64,000 bases of DNA from Arthrobacter sp. PAMC25564 (GCF_004798705.1 NZ_CP039290.1:3844001-3908000), one strand, 5' to 3'. Shown: positions 9,987-22,174, counted from the first letter of the stretch. Program-made: numbers and translations. The notes: generated by a model from the sequence alone, not told the origin.

Positions 9987-10850
9987 ATGACCGCCATCAT
10001 CCTGGGCTGGAACCCGGCCCGCTGGAACGATTGGAACTACGCGGCAGTCGTCGAACGGGTCGCCGCAACCGGGCTGTACCTGGAGCCATGGAGCGTCGGC
10101 CGCCACAAGGACATCGCTGCCGGCGCCGACGCTTGGCTGCTCCTGCAGGGGCGCCACGGGCGCGGGCTGATCGGGCACGGCGTCGTACTTTCGCAGCAAC
10201 CGGAACCGGGGGCGCACCACTCCGAGCCCGGGAAGACGACGATGTACGTGACGGTGGCCTTCGATGCCCTCCTTCCCCTCGGCGAGCAGATCCCCGTCGA
10301 TGTCCTTCAGGAGGAAGCGCCCGGGGTTCCGTGGGACGGAGTCTATGGCTCGGGTTTGGCCGTGGGGCCGTCCGAGGAGGCGAATATCCGTGCGCTCTGG
10401 AGCGAGTTCGGGCCGCCGCCGGGACCGGACCCCACCGAGCCCGTGCCGGGCACGTACCCGGAAGGGGCCGTCAGCAGGGTCGAAGTTAACCGCTACGAGC
10501 GAAGCCCGGAGGCCCGGCAGGCGTGCATCGCCTATCACGGCAGCAACTGCGCGGCCTGCGGATTCTCCTTCGAAGTCAGCTATGGCGAAGTCGGCAGGGA
10601 TTTCATCCACGTCCACCACGTCGTCCCGGTGTCGCAACTCGGCGGCGGCTATCAGCTTGATCCGATCACGGACCTGGTGCCGCTCTGCGCCAACTGCCAT
10701 GCCATGGCGCACCAGGGCGTGAGCACACCGAGGACCGTGGCGGAACTGCGCCGGATCATCGCCGGAGCCGGGTTCCTGGCCGGGGCAACGGTAAGCCCAG
10801 AGGAGCTGGAAGCGGAACGCGAAGCGCGTCGGATGCTGGAACAGCAGTAG
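9987..10850 (+). CDS. HNH endonuclease with N-terminal PUA/EVE-like domain
   Basis: A 287-residue protein. The C-terminal HNH nuclease is clear: C188-x-x-C191, then FIHVHHVVPVSQ with His208, His210 and His211, and a second Cys pair C234-A-N-C237 followed by His238. The N-terminal 90 residues (ILGWNPARWNDW, EPWSVGRHKDI, GRGLIGHGVVLS) have the strand pattern and Trp-rich edges of the EVE/PUA-like superfamily, whose members bind modified bases. This architecture is known from modification-dependent restriction enzymes. A type IV restriction role is therefore inferred, with the N-terminal assignment less certain than the HNH. Confidence 0.82.
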   Translation: MTAIILGWNPARWNDWNYAAVVERVAATGLYLEPWSVGRHKDIAAGADAWLLLQGRHGRGLIGHGVVLSQQPEPGAHHSEPGKTTMYVTVAFDALLPLGEQIPVDVLQEEAPGVPWDGVYGSGLAVGPSEEANIRALWSEFGPPPGPDPTEPVPGTYPEGAVSRVEVNRYERSPEARQACIAYHGSNCAACGFSFEVSYGEVGRDFIHVHHVVPVSQLGGGYQLDPITDLVPLCANCHAMAHQGVSTPRTVAELRRIIAGAGFLAGATVSPEELEAEREARRMLEQQ

Positions 10851-10912
10851 CCCGGCTTCGGCGCTGCCGCCGCTCCGCTCCCCCGACGGCGCCCGGCGCT
10901 GCCGCAACACCC

Positions 10913-12292
10913 TCAAGCGGACCAGACCTGCCGGAACTTGCCGCTGGGGTCCGGCCGGGGAAGCGTATCTTCATGTTCTATGGCAACCGTGTCCGCCCCC
11001 TGGGCCGCGAAGAACCCGCCCAGCCGCTCATCCACTGCCCTCCGCACTTCGGCCAGGGCTGCGCCCGGCCACGTCTCCAGCCGCACGGCCAGCGTTGCCG
11101 GCCCGGTCCGGATCGCCTGGAACCGGCGCACTCCGGCGGTCTCCTCGATCACCGTGCCCAGTGCCAGCGGCAGCACCGTCACCGCGCCGCCGTCGGGCGC
11201 CCTGAAGGAAAGAAGGTCCCCGGCGCGGCCTTCGACGCTCACAACGGGAAAGGGGCTGCCGCAGGAGCAGGGCTCCGCAGCAAGCCTTACCCGGTCCCCA
11301 AGGTCGTAGCGGATCAGCGGCTGGACCCGGTTGGCGAGGCCCGTGACGAGCACCGTATGGGAGGTGACACCGGCCGGGACTGGACGGTAGTCCGCGTCCA
11401 CCGGCTCCATGATGTACCAGTCCGCGTTGACATGGAACGAGCCGTGGCGGCACCGGCTGGTCAGGGCAGGGACCTCAGATGAAAGATACCGTTCGGTGAT
11501 GCGGCAGCCGAGCGCCGATTCGATCTCCGCACGCCCGTTCTCGGACAGGTTCTCGCCTGAACTGATTGCCAGGATGGGACGGATCCGTAACCGTCCGGCC
11601 TTTTGCTCCGCGGCCAACTGGAGCATCGCACTCGGGTAGCCGTAAAGCGCCGTTGGTTTGAAGTCGTTGAGTTCCGCCACCAGCTCCGGAAGTGGCCTGA
11701 GCACCGAGAAGACCCGTACCCGCCGGGCGATGGCGGGGCTGCGCCGCCGCGCGGATTCCGTCAGCACCACGCCCGCGAAATGGCCGCCGCCCGCAATGAG
11801 GGCCGCCGCCCGTAGCCCTTGCCGAAGAAAAGCCCGCACCTCCTGGGCCCGGACCAGGGTCCGACGCTCGCGGACCCGGACCAGGATGTTCGCCACAGCC
11901 CATGAGGACCGGTCGTGAAGCAGCACGGCGGGCTCCCCACTCGTCCCGGATGTGGTGACCACCAGGTACTTCCCGCGGTAGCAGCTCCCCAGCCGGGACA
12001 GGTCGGAGAGCCAGTCCGATTTCAGCGCAGCCAGCGTGATGTGCGGGTCCGTCACCCAGTCGTCGAAGTTTTCCATCAGCTCCCGCTTGCCCACCCATGG
12101 AAGCTGACACGGGTCCGTGACGCTCTCCGCCACGTCCCGATACAACTTGCGGTAAAAGGGCGACGCCGACCGCGCAAATTCTACGAGTTCGGCAAGCCGG
12201 GCCTGCTGCCGGCGGGCGATCGCGTCTGCGCCTCCGTGCCCAGCCCGCCAGGCGTCCCACGCGATCCCGAACACTCCGGATCCGACACGCAT
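10913..12292 (-). CDS. PaaK/CapK-like adenylate-forming enzyme (phenylacetate-CoA ligase family)
   Basis: A 459-residue member of the ANL superfamily. The phosphate-binding loop is VVTTSGTSGEPAVL, and later core motifs are YGYPSAMLQLA, ERYLSSEVP, and LIRYDLGDRVRL followed by a CSCGSPFP Cys pair as in PaaK and CapK proteins. The C-terminal end LPRPDPSGKFRQVW keeps the catalytic-Lys region. Such enzymes activate a carboxylate as an acyl-AMP. No phenylacetate genes are nearby, so the substrate is unknown, and a cell-surface or coenzyme-F390-synthetase-like role is equally possible. It is convergent with the HNH gene. Confidence 0.82.
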   Translation of the reverse strand: MRVGSGVFGIAWDAWRAGHGGADAIARRQQARLAELVEFARSASPFYRKLYRDVAESVTDPCQLPWVGKRELMENFDDWVTDPHITLAALKSDWLSDLSRLGSCYRGKYLVVTTSGTSGEPAVLLHDRSSWAVANILVRVRERRTLVRAQEVRAFLRQGLRAAALIAGGGHFAGVVLTESARRRSPAIARRVRVFSVLRPLPELVAELNDFKPTALYGYPSAMLQLAAEQKAGRLRIRPILAISSGENLSENGRAEIESALGCRITERYLSSEVPALTSRCRHGSFHVNADWYIMEPVDADYRPVPAGVTSHTVLVTGLANRVQPLIRYDLGDRVRLAAEPCSCGSPFPVVSVEGRAGDLLSFRAPDGGAVTVLPLALGTVIEETAGVRRFQAIRTGPATLAVRLETWPGAALAEVRRAVDERLGGFFAAQGADTVAIEHEDTLPRPDPSGKFRQVWSA

Positions 12293-12566
12293 CGCGAATC
12301 ACCTCTCCGGGGCCGCCCACGGTCCCATGCCCACCCTTCCACGGCGGCAGGCGCCTTAACAAGGGCTTTGGTCCCCGGCCGGCCGGCGTCCGGCGGCATC
12401 GTGTCCCCGAATCGCTGGACTTCCCGGCAGGGAGCGCATCAGACTGTCTACAACAGCTGGCTTCGCGGCCCCGCAATTCCGCATTCGAGTCCAGCCGGGT
12501 TCTATCAGCGGCAATGTTGGGGGCCTTGCCGCAATGCCTTTTCCATCGTCGCGAAAGGACCTGGTC

Positions 12567-14003
12567 ATGCCGGACTTCTCAGCCTTCTTCCCGCTCATTT
12601 CCGTGCTCATTGGGGCGGTCATCATCATCGCCGTCGTTTGGGTGGCAACCAAGCTGATGTGGAAGGTGGCTGAGCCCAACGAGGCCCTCATCATCTCCGG
12701 GCTGACGCGGGGCACGCTGGACACCAGGGAGGGAATGGACTTCAAGATCGTAACCGGCAAAGGAGCCCTGGTGCTGCCCGGGCTCCAGACGGTGAGGACC
12801 CTGTCGCTGACGCTGAATGAAACCGAGCTCAAGGTTTCCTGCGTGACGTCGCAAGGCATCCAGGTGATTGTCGAAGGCGTCGTCATTTACAAGATCGGTG
12901 ACGCCCCGCCCTTCATCGCCAATGCGGCGCGGCGCTTCCTCGGCCAGCAGCCCAAAATGGAAAGCCAGGTCTACAACGTTTTTGAAGGGCACCTGCGCTC
13001 GATCATCGGCAGCATGACCATGGAGGAAATCATCCGCGAGCGCGACAAGCTGGCGTCGCAGGTCCGCGGCGCCAGCGGCATTGAAATGGAAAAGCTCGGC
13101 CTCGTGGTCGACTCACTGCAGATCAAGGACCTGCAGGATCCCACCGGCTACATCCAGAACATCGCCAAGCCACACATTGCCCAGGTCAAGATGGAGGCCC
13201 GCATCGCCGAGGCCACCCGGAACCGGGAGGCGGCGGAAAAGGAAGCCGAGGCAGAGGCGCTGATTGCCGATGCCCAGAGCGTCTCCGCGATCCGGCAATC
13301 CATGGCGCTGGCCAATGCCGAGAAAGCCAAGGCCAATGCGGCCCAGGCCGGTCCGCTGGCCGACGCAACTGCCCGCCAGCAGGTCGTCGTCCAGGAAACC
13401 GAGGTGGCCAAGCTCGAGGCGGACCGTGAGGAGCAGAAGCTCCAGACCACCGTCCGCAAGCCCGCCGATGCCAAGGCCTACGCCAAGCGCACCGACGCCG
13501 AAGGCCAGAAATCCGCCGACATCAGTGCCGCCGAGGCACTCGCCCGGCGCACGGAACTCGAAGCCCAGGCCAATGCCCGGCGGACCGAGCTCCAAGCCCA
13601 GGCCAACGCGACGGCGGCGGCAGCCGCGGCGGGAGCCACCCGCGTCACCGGCGAAGCCGAGGCGGCAGCCACGAAGGCCCGCGGTGACGCTGCTGCCTCC
13701 GCCATCAAGGCCAAGGCCCTGGCCGAGGCCGACGGTATCAAGGCACGGGCTGAAGCGCTCGGGACCAACCAGGAAGCCGTCATCTCCCAGCAATTGGCCG
13801 AGAACATGCCGGCGATCATCGCGGCCGCGGCCGAGCCCTTTGCCCATGTCGGCCAGTTCACGGTCCTCAACGGCGGAGAAGGCATCAACCGGATGATCGG
13901 CGGGATTCTGGCACAGGTGGGCGACTACCTCCCGGCCCTCCGTACCGCCCTCAAGAGCGGCAAGGAAGCGACAAAACAGCCGCCGAAAGCCCCTGATGCA
14001 TAG
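12567..14003 (+). CDS. SPFH/flotillin-like membrane scaffold protein
   Basis: A 478-residue protein with one N-terminal membrane helix (about 6-30, FPLISVLIGAVIIIAVVWVA). It is followed by an SPFH/band-7 domain (WKVAEPNEALIISG to about 200) and a long Ala/Glu-rich coiled coil (about 200-400) typical of flotillins. The conserved DLQDPTGYIQNIAKPHIAQV segment closes the SPFH domain. Flotillins organise ordered membrane patches. I chose the ATG at 12567, with AAAGGA upstream, over one at 12534. It overlaps the NfeD-like gene by 8 bases, the classic SPFH-NfeD pairing. Confidence 0.9.
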   Translation: MPDFSAFFPLISVLIGAVIIIAVVWVATKLMWKVAEPNEALIISGLTRGTLDTREGMDFKIVTGKGALVLPGLQTVRTLSLTLNETELKVSCVTSQGIQVIVEGVVIYKIGDAPPFIANAARRFLGQQPKMESQVYNVFEGHLRSIIGSMTMEEIIRERDKLASQVRGASGIEMEKLGLVVDSLQIKDLQDPTGYIQNIAKPHIAQVKMEARIAEATRNREAAEKEAEAEALIADAQSVSAIRQSMALANAEKAKANAAQAGPLADATARQQVVVQETEVAKLEADREEQKLQTTVRKPADAKAYAKRTDAEGQKSADISAAEALARRTELEAQANARRTELQAQANATAAAAAAGATRVTGEAEAAATKARGDAAASAIKAKALAEADGIKARAEALGTNQEAVISQQLAENMPAIIAAAAEPFAHVGQFTVLNGGEGINRMIGGILAQVGDYLPALRTALKSGKEATKQPPKAPDA

Positions 14004-14235
14004 AGAAGTTGACCGGAGCCTCACCGGCAGGATCGGACGGGTGACCGGACGGATCGCGCCGGGCACCATCGGCGAAGTCATGCTGCCGTTCCTCGGCGGC
14101 ACCAGCGCCTTCCACGCCCACCCCTTCGACAAGACCAGCGTCTTTACGGTGGGCGAGAAGGTCCTGGTCATCTACTACGAGCCGCCCCAGACGGTCTACG
14201 TCGATGCACTCCCGGACGTCCTCAAGAAGGACTAG
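13996..14235 (+). CDS. Short NfeD-like OB-fold protein
   Basis: A 79-residue protein corresponding to the C-terminal OB-fold of NfeD proteins (TGRIGRVTGRIAPGTIGEVMLPFLGGTSAF, then GEKVLVIYYEPPQTVYVDAL). It lacks the membrane helices and protease domain of full-length NfeD, so it is probably a soluble partner of the SPFH protein. The start codon overlaps the end of the SPFH gene by 8 bases, which implies translational coupling. Confidence 0.85.
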   Translation: MHREVDRSLTGRIGRVTGRIAPGTIGEVMLPFLGGTSAFHAHPFDKTSVFTVGEKVLVIYYEPPQTVYVDALPDVLKKD

Positions 14236-14300
14236 CAGCCGCTCCGGAGCTCACGGCCGGGCACGCCACACCGAGTCCGGCCGAGTGCCGCAGGCGGCGA

Positions 14301-14353
14301 TTTGCCACAGACGGCCGCTATAGGGTCGGCTTAGCGGCCATTCCTGGCGAATC
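14301..14353. repeat. Type-2 intergenic palindrome, copy B
   Basis: A second copy of the element at 9898-9950. It begins TTTGCCACA, with stem GGCCGCTA (14313-14320) and TAGCGGCC (14332-14339) and the closing GGCGAATC segment. It lies in the 252-base gap between the NfeD-like gene and the glycosyltransferase gene. The rest of that gap is C-rich with no reading frame. Confidence 0.75.
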
Positions 14354-14487
14354 GCGGGCCGCGCGGCCGCTGCGGCGCGGCCGGACCCCGTCCGACCCGC
14401 TCGCCGGGCCCTCCTGTTAACCCACTCTTCCCTTCGCTGTCACGCCCCCTCCCCCCTCCCGACAGCCGCCCCGCGCACCGTGGAGGG

Positions 14488-15657
14488 GTGAGGATCGCAA
14501 TTGTGGCCGAATCATTCCTGCCGCTGATGAACGGGGTAACACACTCGATTCTGCGGGTCCTGGAGCATCTTCAGGAGCGCGGGGACGAGGTGCTGGTGAT
14601 CGCGCCGTCCACGCAGGACACTGATGTCCCTGCGGAAGTGTTCGGCGCGTACGTCCACCGGCTGCCCTCGGTGCCGCTGGCCGGGTACGCGAATGTGCGG
14701 GTGGCGTTGGGCGGTGTCTATCGGGTCAAGCGAATCCTTGCCGATTACGCACCGGACGTCGTCCACCTGGCGTCCCCGTTTGTGCTCGGCTGGCGGGCGG
14801 CGCAGGCCGCGCACCAGCTGGGGATCCCCACCGTTGCCATCTACCAGACCGAGGTTCCCGGGTACGCCGGACGTTACGGCGTCCCGTTCCTGGAGAACTG
14901 GGCCTGGAACCGGGTGGAGCACATCCACCTGCTGGCATCCCGGACCCTCGTGCCCTCGACTTTTGCGCGGAACCAGCTCCGCGGCCGCGGCATTCCGCGG
15001 GTGGACATGTGGCGGCGCGGCGTGGACACGCAACGGTTCAGTCCGGCGAAGCGCGACGGCGGCTGGCGGGCCGCCGTCGCGCCGGACGGCGAGCGGATCA
15101 TCGGCTATGTCGGCCGCCTCGCGGTCGAGAAACAGGTGGAAGACCTGGCGGTGCTGGCGGATATCCCCGGGACCCGGCTGGTGATCGTCGGCGACGGACC
15201 GCAGCGGGCGGCCCTGGAGGCTTCGCTGCCGGACGCGGTGTTCACCGGTTTCCTCGGCGGCGAGGAACTGGCCCGGGCAGTGGCGTCCTTCGACCTGTTC
15301 GTGCACCCCGGCGAGTTCGAGACCTTCTGCCAGACCATCCAGGAAGCCATGGCATCGGGTGTTCCGGTGGTGGCCACGGGCCGCGGCGGCCCGCTGGACC
15401 TCGTCGAGAACTCCCGCACCGGCTGGTTGTACGAGCCGGGCGACCTGTCCGCGCTGCGGGCCCGGGTGATGGACCTGATCGGAGACGACGCCAAGCGCCG
15501 GGCGTTCGCGGCCGCGGCGCACGCCTCGGTCCAGGGCCGGACGTGGTCCGCGCTCGGCGCCGAGCTGGTCCGGCACTACAAGGCAGTCATCGCCGGCGAG
15601 GCGGGCGGCCGGGATCCCGGAACCCGAAGCGAATCCCCAGAAGGAGTCACCCTATGA
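14488..15657 (+). CDS. GT4-family glycosyltransferase, alpha-mannosyltransferase-like
   Basis: A 389-residue GT-B retaining glycosyltransferase. The N-terminal domain starts MRIAIVAESFLPLMNGVTHSI, the GVT/NGV acceptor-side motif seen in MgtA and PimB-like mannosyltransferases. The C-terminal donor domain has YVGRLAVEKQVEDL, VIVGDGPQRAAL, and the EX7E-type motif HPGEFETFCQTIQEAMASG followed by PVVATGRGG. Start is GTG with TGGAGG just upstream. It probably transfers mannose or a similar sugar to a lipid anchor or exopolysaccharide at the inner membrane face. Its stop overlaps the next start (ATGA), so it is coupled to UDP-glucose dehydrogenase. Confidence 0.88.
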   Translation: MRIAIVAESFLPLMNGVTHSILRVLEHLQERGDEVLVIAPSTQDTDVPAEVFGAYVHRLPSVPLAGYANVRVALGGVYRVKRILADYAPDVVHLASPFVLGWRAAQAAHQLGIPTVAIYQTEVPGYAGRYGVPFLENWAWNRVEHIHLLASRTLVPSTFARNQLRGRGIPRVDMWRRGVDTQRFSPAKRDGGWRAAVAPDGERIIGYVGRLAVEKQVEDLAVLADIPGTRLVIVGDGPQRAALEASLPDAVFTGFLGGEELARAVASFDLFVHPGEFETFCQTIQEAMASGVPVVATGRGGPLDLVENSRTGWLYEPGDLSALRARVMDLIGDDAKRRAFAAAAHASVQGRTWSALGAELVRHYKAVIAGEAGGRDPGTRSESPEGVTL

Positions 15658-17021
15658 AAATTTCCGTGATCGGCTGCGGTTACCTCGGGGCCGTGCACGC
15701 GGCCACCCTGGCGTCGATGGGCCACACCGTCGTGGGCATCGACGTCGACGCAGCCAAGGTGGCGCAGCTGCAGCGTGGCGTCGCACCCTTCTTCGAGCCC
15801 GGGCTCGAGGAACTCCTGCTGGACGGCCGGGCCACCGGCCGGCTCAGCTTCTCCACGGATTTCGCTGCAGCGGCCGGCGCCCGGCTGCACTTCCTCTGCG
15901 TGGGAACCCCGCAGTCCAAGACCTCCGACGGCGCCGACCTCAGCTACCTCGTCGCCGCCACGGAGGCGCTGCTCCCCTACCTGGCCCCGCGGGCCGCCGT
16001 CGTGGGCAAGTCCACCGTTCCGGTGGGCACGGTGGACATGCTCAGCGGGGTGCTGTCGCCCCGGCCGGATGTGCTGCTGGGCTGGAACCCCGAATTCCTG
16101 CGCCAGGGCACCGCGGTCAAGGACACCCTCGTGCCGGACCGGCTCGTCTACGGCGTCCCCGCGGTCAATGGCGATGCCGTCACCGCCGCCCTCGACGCCG
16201 TCTACGAACCCCTGCTGGCCGCCGGGATTCCGCGGCTCGTCTGCAACTTCGCCACCGCGGAACTGATCAAGTCGGCGTCGAACGCGTATCTGGCCACCAA
16301 GCTGAGCTTCATCAACGCCATGTCCGAGCTCTGCGACGCCTCCGGCGCGGATGTGACCCAGCTGGCCGGGGCGATGGGCCTGGATCCGCGGATCGGCAGC
16401 CGGTACCTGCATGCCGGGCTGGGGTTCGGGGGCGGCTGCCTGCCCAAGGACATCCGCTCGCTCCGGGTCCAGGCCGCGGCCCTGGGCGTGCCGTCGGTGG
16501 ACCGCTGGATGGAGGTGGTGGACTCCGTCAACCAGGACCAGCGCTCCCGCACCGTGGAGCTGGCGCGGGAACTGTGCGGGGGCCAGCTCGGCGGCCGCCG
16601 CGTCACCGTGCTCGGCGCCGCCTTCAAGCCGGACACCGACGACATCCGGGACTCCCCCGCCCTCGACGTCGCCCAGCAGCTCGCCGCTGCCGGCGCGCAC
16701 GTCACGGCCACGGACCCGGCGGCCGTCAACAATGCCTGGCTGCGCTACCCGCAGCTGCGCTTCGAGCCCTCCACCCGTCACGCGCTGGAGGGCGCGGAAC
16801 TCGTGCTGCTGCTGACCGAATGGGACGAGTACGCCTCGCTCTGCCCGGCAGCCGCCGGAGACCTCGTACGACGCCGGACGCTGCTGGACGCCCGCAACGC
16901 CCTGGACGCTTCCGCCTGGGAAGCGGAAGGCTGGACCATCCGCGGCCTGGGCCGAGGGCCCGCACGCGTGCCGGCCCGCCGCGGCGGGGATAAGATTCGG
17001 ATATCCCTGACGCCGCAATAA
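15654..17021 (+). CDS. UDP-glucose 6-dehydrogenase
   Basis: Oxidises UDP-glucose to UDP-glucuronate with two NAD+, supplying uronic acid for surface polysaccharide. At 455 residues it has family length. The Rossmann motif is ISVIGCGYLGAVHA (3-16). The conserved ELIKSASNAYLATKLSF has Lys206 and Asn210. The catalytic cysteine is C262 in GFGGGCLPKDIRSL. The C-terminal domain has VTVLGAAFKPDTDDIRDSPAL. AAGGAG precedes the ATG, which overlaps the glycosyltransferase stop. The pair is likely one operon for glycolipid or exopolysaccharide synthesis. Confidence 0.93.
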   Translation: MKISVIGCGYLGAVHAATLASMGHTVVGIDVDAAKVAQLQRGVAPFFEPGLEELLLDGRATGRLSFSTDFAAAAGARLHFLCVGTPQSKTSDGADLSYLVAATEALLPYLAPRAAVVGKSTVPVGTVDMLSGVLSPRPDVLLGWNPEFLRQGTAVKDTLVPDRLVYGVPAVNGDAVTAALDAVYEPLLAAGIPRLVCNFATAELIKSASNAYLATKLSFINAMSELCDASGADVTQLAGAMGLDPRIGSRYLHAGLGFGGGCLPKDIRSLRVQAAALGVPSVDRWMEVVDSVNQDQRSRTVELARELCGGQLGGRRVTVLGAAFKPDTDDIRDSPALDVAQQLAAAGAHVTATDPAAVNNAWLRYPQLRFEPSTRHALEGAELVLLLTEWDEYASLCPAAAGDLVRRRTLLDARNALDASAWEAEGWTIRGLGRGPARVPARRGGDKIRISLTPQ

Positions 17022-17067
17022 GTCGGCGCCGTCGGGCCGATATCTTGTGAGTCAGAAAGTGGTAACA

Positions 17068-17472
17068 ATGCGCCTTGAAGAGGTCCTCGAACAGTTTCGC
17101 GACGCCGCGAATCAGTTTGCCAAAGGCGATCCGGAACCCGCCAAAGCCGTCTTTTCCCACGGCGCGGACGTGTCCCTGGCCAACCCTTGGGGCCCTCCGG
17201 TGGTGGGCTGGAAGAAAGTCTCTGCGGCCCTGGACGCCGCGGCGGCCCGGTTCCGGGACGGGACCGTCACCAGCGTCGATCCCCTGACCCGGCATGTCAC
17301 GCCCAATCTCGCGTGCTTCCTCGACGTCGAACACTGGCAGGCCAGGATCGGCGGCGGGGATGAGATTTCGTCCCTGGATCTGCGGGTGACCAGCATTTAC
17401 CGCCCCGAAGGCACCACGTGGGCCCTCGTGCACCGGCACGCGGACCCGATCACCACGCCCCAGGGAGCCTGA
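17068..17472 (+). CDS. NTF2/SnoaL-like fold protein
   Basis: A 134-residue protein with the layout of the DUF4440/SnoaL-like NTF2 superfamily: an N-terminal helix (MRLEEVLEQFRDAANQFAKGD), a VGWKKVSAALDAAAARF helix, then a curved sheet (ACFLDVEHWQARI, LRVTSIYRPEGTTWALVHRHAD). Members are small-molecule-binding proteins or isomerases; nothing fixes a substrate here. An in-frame GTG at 17047 is possible, but the ATG at 17068 looks more natural. Confidence 0.75.
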   Translation: MRLEEVLEQFRDAANQFAKGDPEPAKAVFSHGADVSLANPWGPPVVGWKKVSAALDAAAARFRDGTVTSVDPLTRHVTPNLACFLDVEHWQARIGGGDEISSLDLRVTSIYRPEGTTWALVHRHADPITTPQGA

Positions 17473-17525
17473 CCCGCCAGCCAACGCGCTCGACGAGATC
17501 ACGGGTCTTGGAGCTCCCCTCGGTT

Positions 17526-18367
17526 CTACCGTTCGAGCTTGTCGCGATCCTGGCTCACCATCGCCTCGCTGCGGTCCCAGAGCTCCCGCGCGAGGTCCGC
17601 GTCGTAGGCCTGCCTGTTCGCCTTCGCCAGCGCCCGCTTGGCGTAATAGGCGCCGGAGACCCAGTCCTGACCCGGTGTGGCCGTGGCGAGCCAGACCAGG
17701 GTGTCCGCGCCCTGCTCCGGGGTAAGCATAAAGCGGTTCAGGAAGCTCCGGTAGGCAAAGCGGAACGGGCTGCCGGTTTCGGCGGCAAAATTCGTGGCGA
17801 CCACCCCGGGGTGGAAGGCCGCCGTCGAGATTCCTGCCGCGTGGTAGCGGTGGTGTAGCTCGGCCGTGAAGAGGATGTTGGCCAGCTTGGCGTTGCCGTA
17901 GGCCCGCTTGGCCGAGTATGCCCGGGCCGTTTCGAGGTCGTCGATGTCCAGCTTGCCGTAGGCGCTGTTGGCCGCGCTGGAGGTGTTGATCACGGTGGCG
18001 TTGCTGGCGGTGAGCACGTCCATCAGTTCGGTGGTCAGCAGGAACGGGGCGAGGTGGTTGACCTGGAACGTCTTCTCGTGGCCGTCCATCGTGAGCCCGC
18101 GCGGCCCCATGATCCCGCCGGCGTTGTTGGCCAGGACGTCGATCCGCGGGTACTTCTCCTTCAGTTGCGCGGCGAGGCTGCGGACCTGGGCCAGCTCGGC
18201 GAAATCGCTGACGAAGTAGTCCGCGCCGATCTCTGCTGCGATCCGCCCGGTCTTTTCCGCGGAACGCCCGACGACGACGACCCGCTCCCCTGTTTGCTCA
18301 GGGCCCGCGCGGCGGACGCGCCGATGCCGTCGCTGGCGCCGGTGATAACAATGGTCCGTACGGTCAT
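17526..18367 (-). pseudogene. Short-chain dehydrogenase broken by a 1-base frameshift
   Basis: The start ATG at 18367, with AAAGGA upstream, reads MTVRTIVITGASDGIGASAA, the TGxxxGIG cofactor motif of a classical SDR. The frame is lost at a run of four cytosines (plus strand 18287-18290): a fifth base would restore the expected ERVVVVGRSAEKTG continuation. The rest is intact in the other frame, including MGPRGLTMDGHEKTFQVNHL, INTSSAAN and the YGNAKLANILF catalytic Tyr/Lys helix. The repaired protein would be about 280 residues, of the retinol-dehydrogenase-like type. It is a recent pseudogene or a homopolymer sequencing error. Confidence 0.88.
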
Positions 18368-18480
18368 GGAGAGTCCTTTGAGCAGAAGCAGCAACTGGGC
18401 TTGTCAGAATCGAGCCTACCGAACCACAACGACGCCGGGATGGGCAATGTTTCCTATGTGGATTTCGGGGTTAAATGCGG

Positions 18481-18510
18481 GAGAGCCCCAACCGTGTGGT
18501 TGGGGCTCTC
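18481..18510 (-). terminator. rrn operon terminator hairpin
   Basis: A perfect 13-bp inverted repeat (GAGAGCCCCAACC with GGTTGGGGCTCTC) and a 4-base loop about 16 bases beyond the 3' end of 5S rRNA. The U-run is weak (ATTTAA a few bases later), but position and stem strength fit the rrn terminator. Confidence 0.8.
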
Positions 18511-18526
18511 GACCGTGTTAATGGTT

Positions 18527-18645
18527 GTCCGGCGGTGTCCTACTCTCCCACACCCTCCCGGGTGCAGTACCATCGGCGCTGTGGGTCTTAGCTTCCGGGT
18601 TCGGAATGGGACCGGGCGTTTCCCCCACGCTATGACCGCCGTAAC
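18527..18645 (-). rRNA. rrf: 5S ribosomal RNA
   Basis: About 119 bases. Reading the minus strand, it starts GTTACGGCGGTCATAGCG, contains the universal CCCATTCCGAACCCGGAAGC loop and ends in ACACCGCCGGAC, pairing with the start. Ends are placed by pairing and may be off by a few bases. Confidence 0.95.
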
Positions 18646-18782
18646 CCTTGCTCCGCACCTGGCACCCTGGTGGGTGTGGTGGGAAATCTGTGGTTACAAC
18701 CTGTCCGCTGCATGTGTGTGCAGTGGTGGTGTTGTTGTGTTGTGGTGGTGTTCCCTGGTGCAACGTGCCCGTGGTGCGGGTT

Positions 18783-18815
18783 TGTTGTTTGGGAACCACA
18801 TAGTGGACGCAAGCA
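18783..18815 (-). other. 23S rRNA 3' processing-stem strand
   Basis: In the 23S-5S spacer. These 33 bases are complementary to 22142-22174 in the 16S-23S spacer (30 Watson-Crick pairs, two G-U and one mismatch by eye). In the transcript the two flank 23S and should pair as the RNase III-type processing stem. Confidence 0.75.
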
Positions 18816-18882
18816 GTCTTGTTTCTTTGTACTCTCTTCATGGTGTGAGCGTCTTTTGAATCCGTTCACGAAGAGAGTGTGT

Positions 18883-22003
<3,121 letters not shown>

Positions 22004-22141
22004 GACCACAAAAGATCAAAAACGCTATTTTCGAGAGAACCACGGAAACCACACCGCCACCAGCCACACCCCCGAAGAGGCACAACCACGCAACGGCACA
22101 GATCCAGGTTCATATTCTTGGAAATTGCTTCTTATAAAAGA

Positions 22142-22174
22142 TGCTCGCGTCCACTATGTAGTTCTCAAACAACA
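22142..22174 (-). other. 23S rRNA 5' processing-stem strand and nut-like motif in the 16S-23S spacer
   Basis: The minus-strand RNA reads TGTTGTTTGAGAACTACATA and onward. It complements 18783-18815 across 23S. A similar TGTTGTTTGAGAACT is repeated upstream of 16S at 24257-24279, so the left part may double as an antitermination (boxA-like) signal. The whole spacer (22004-22568) has no tRNA gene that I can see. Confidence 0.7.
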
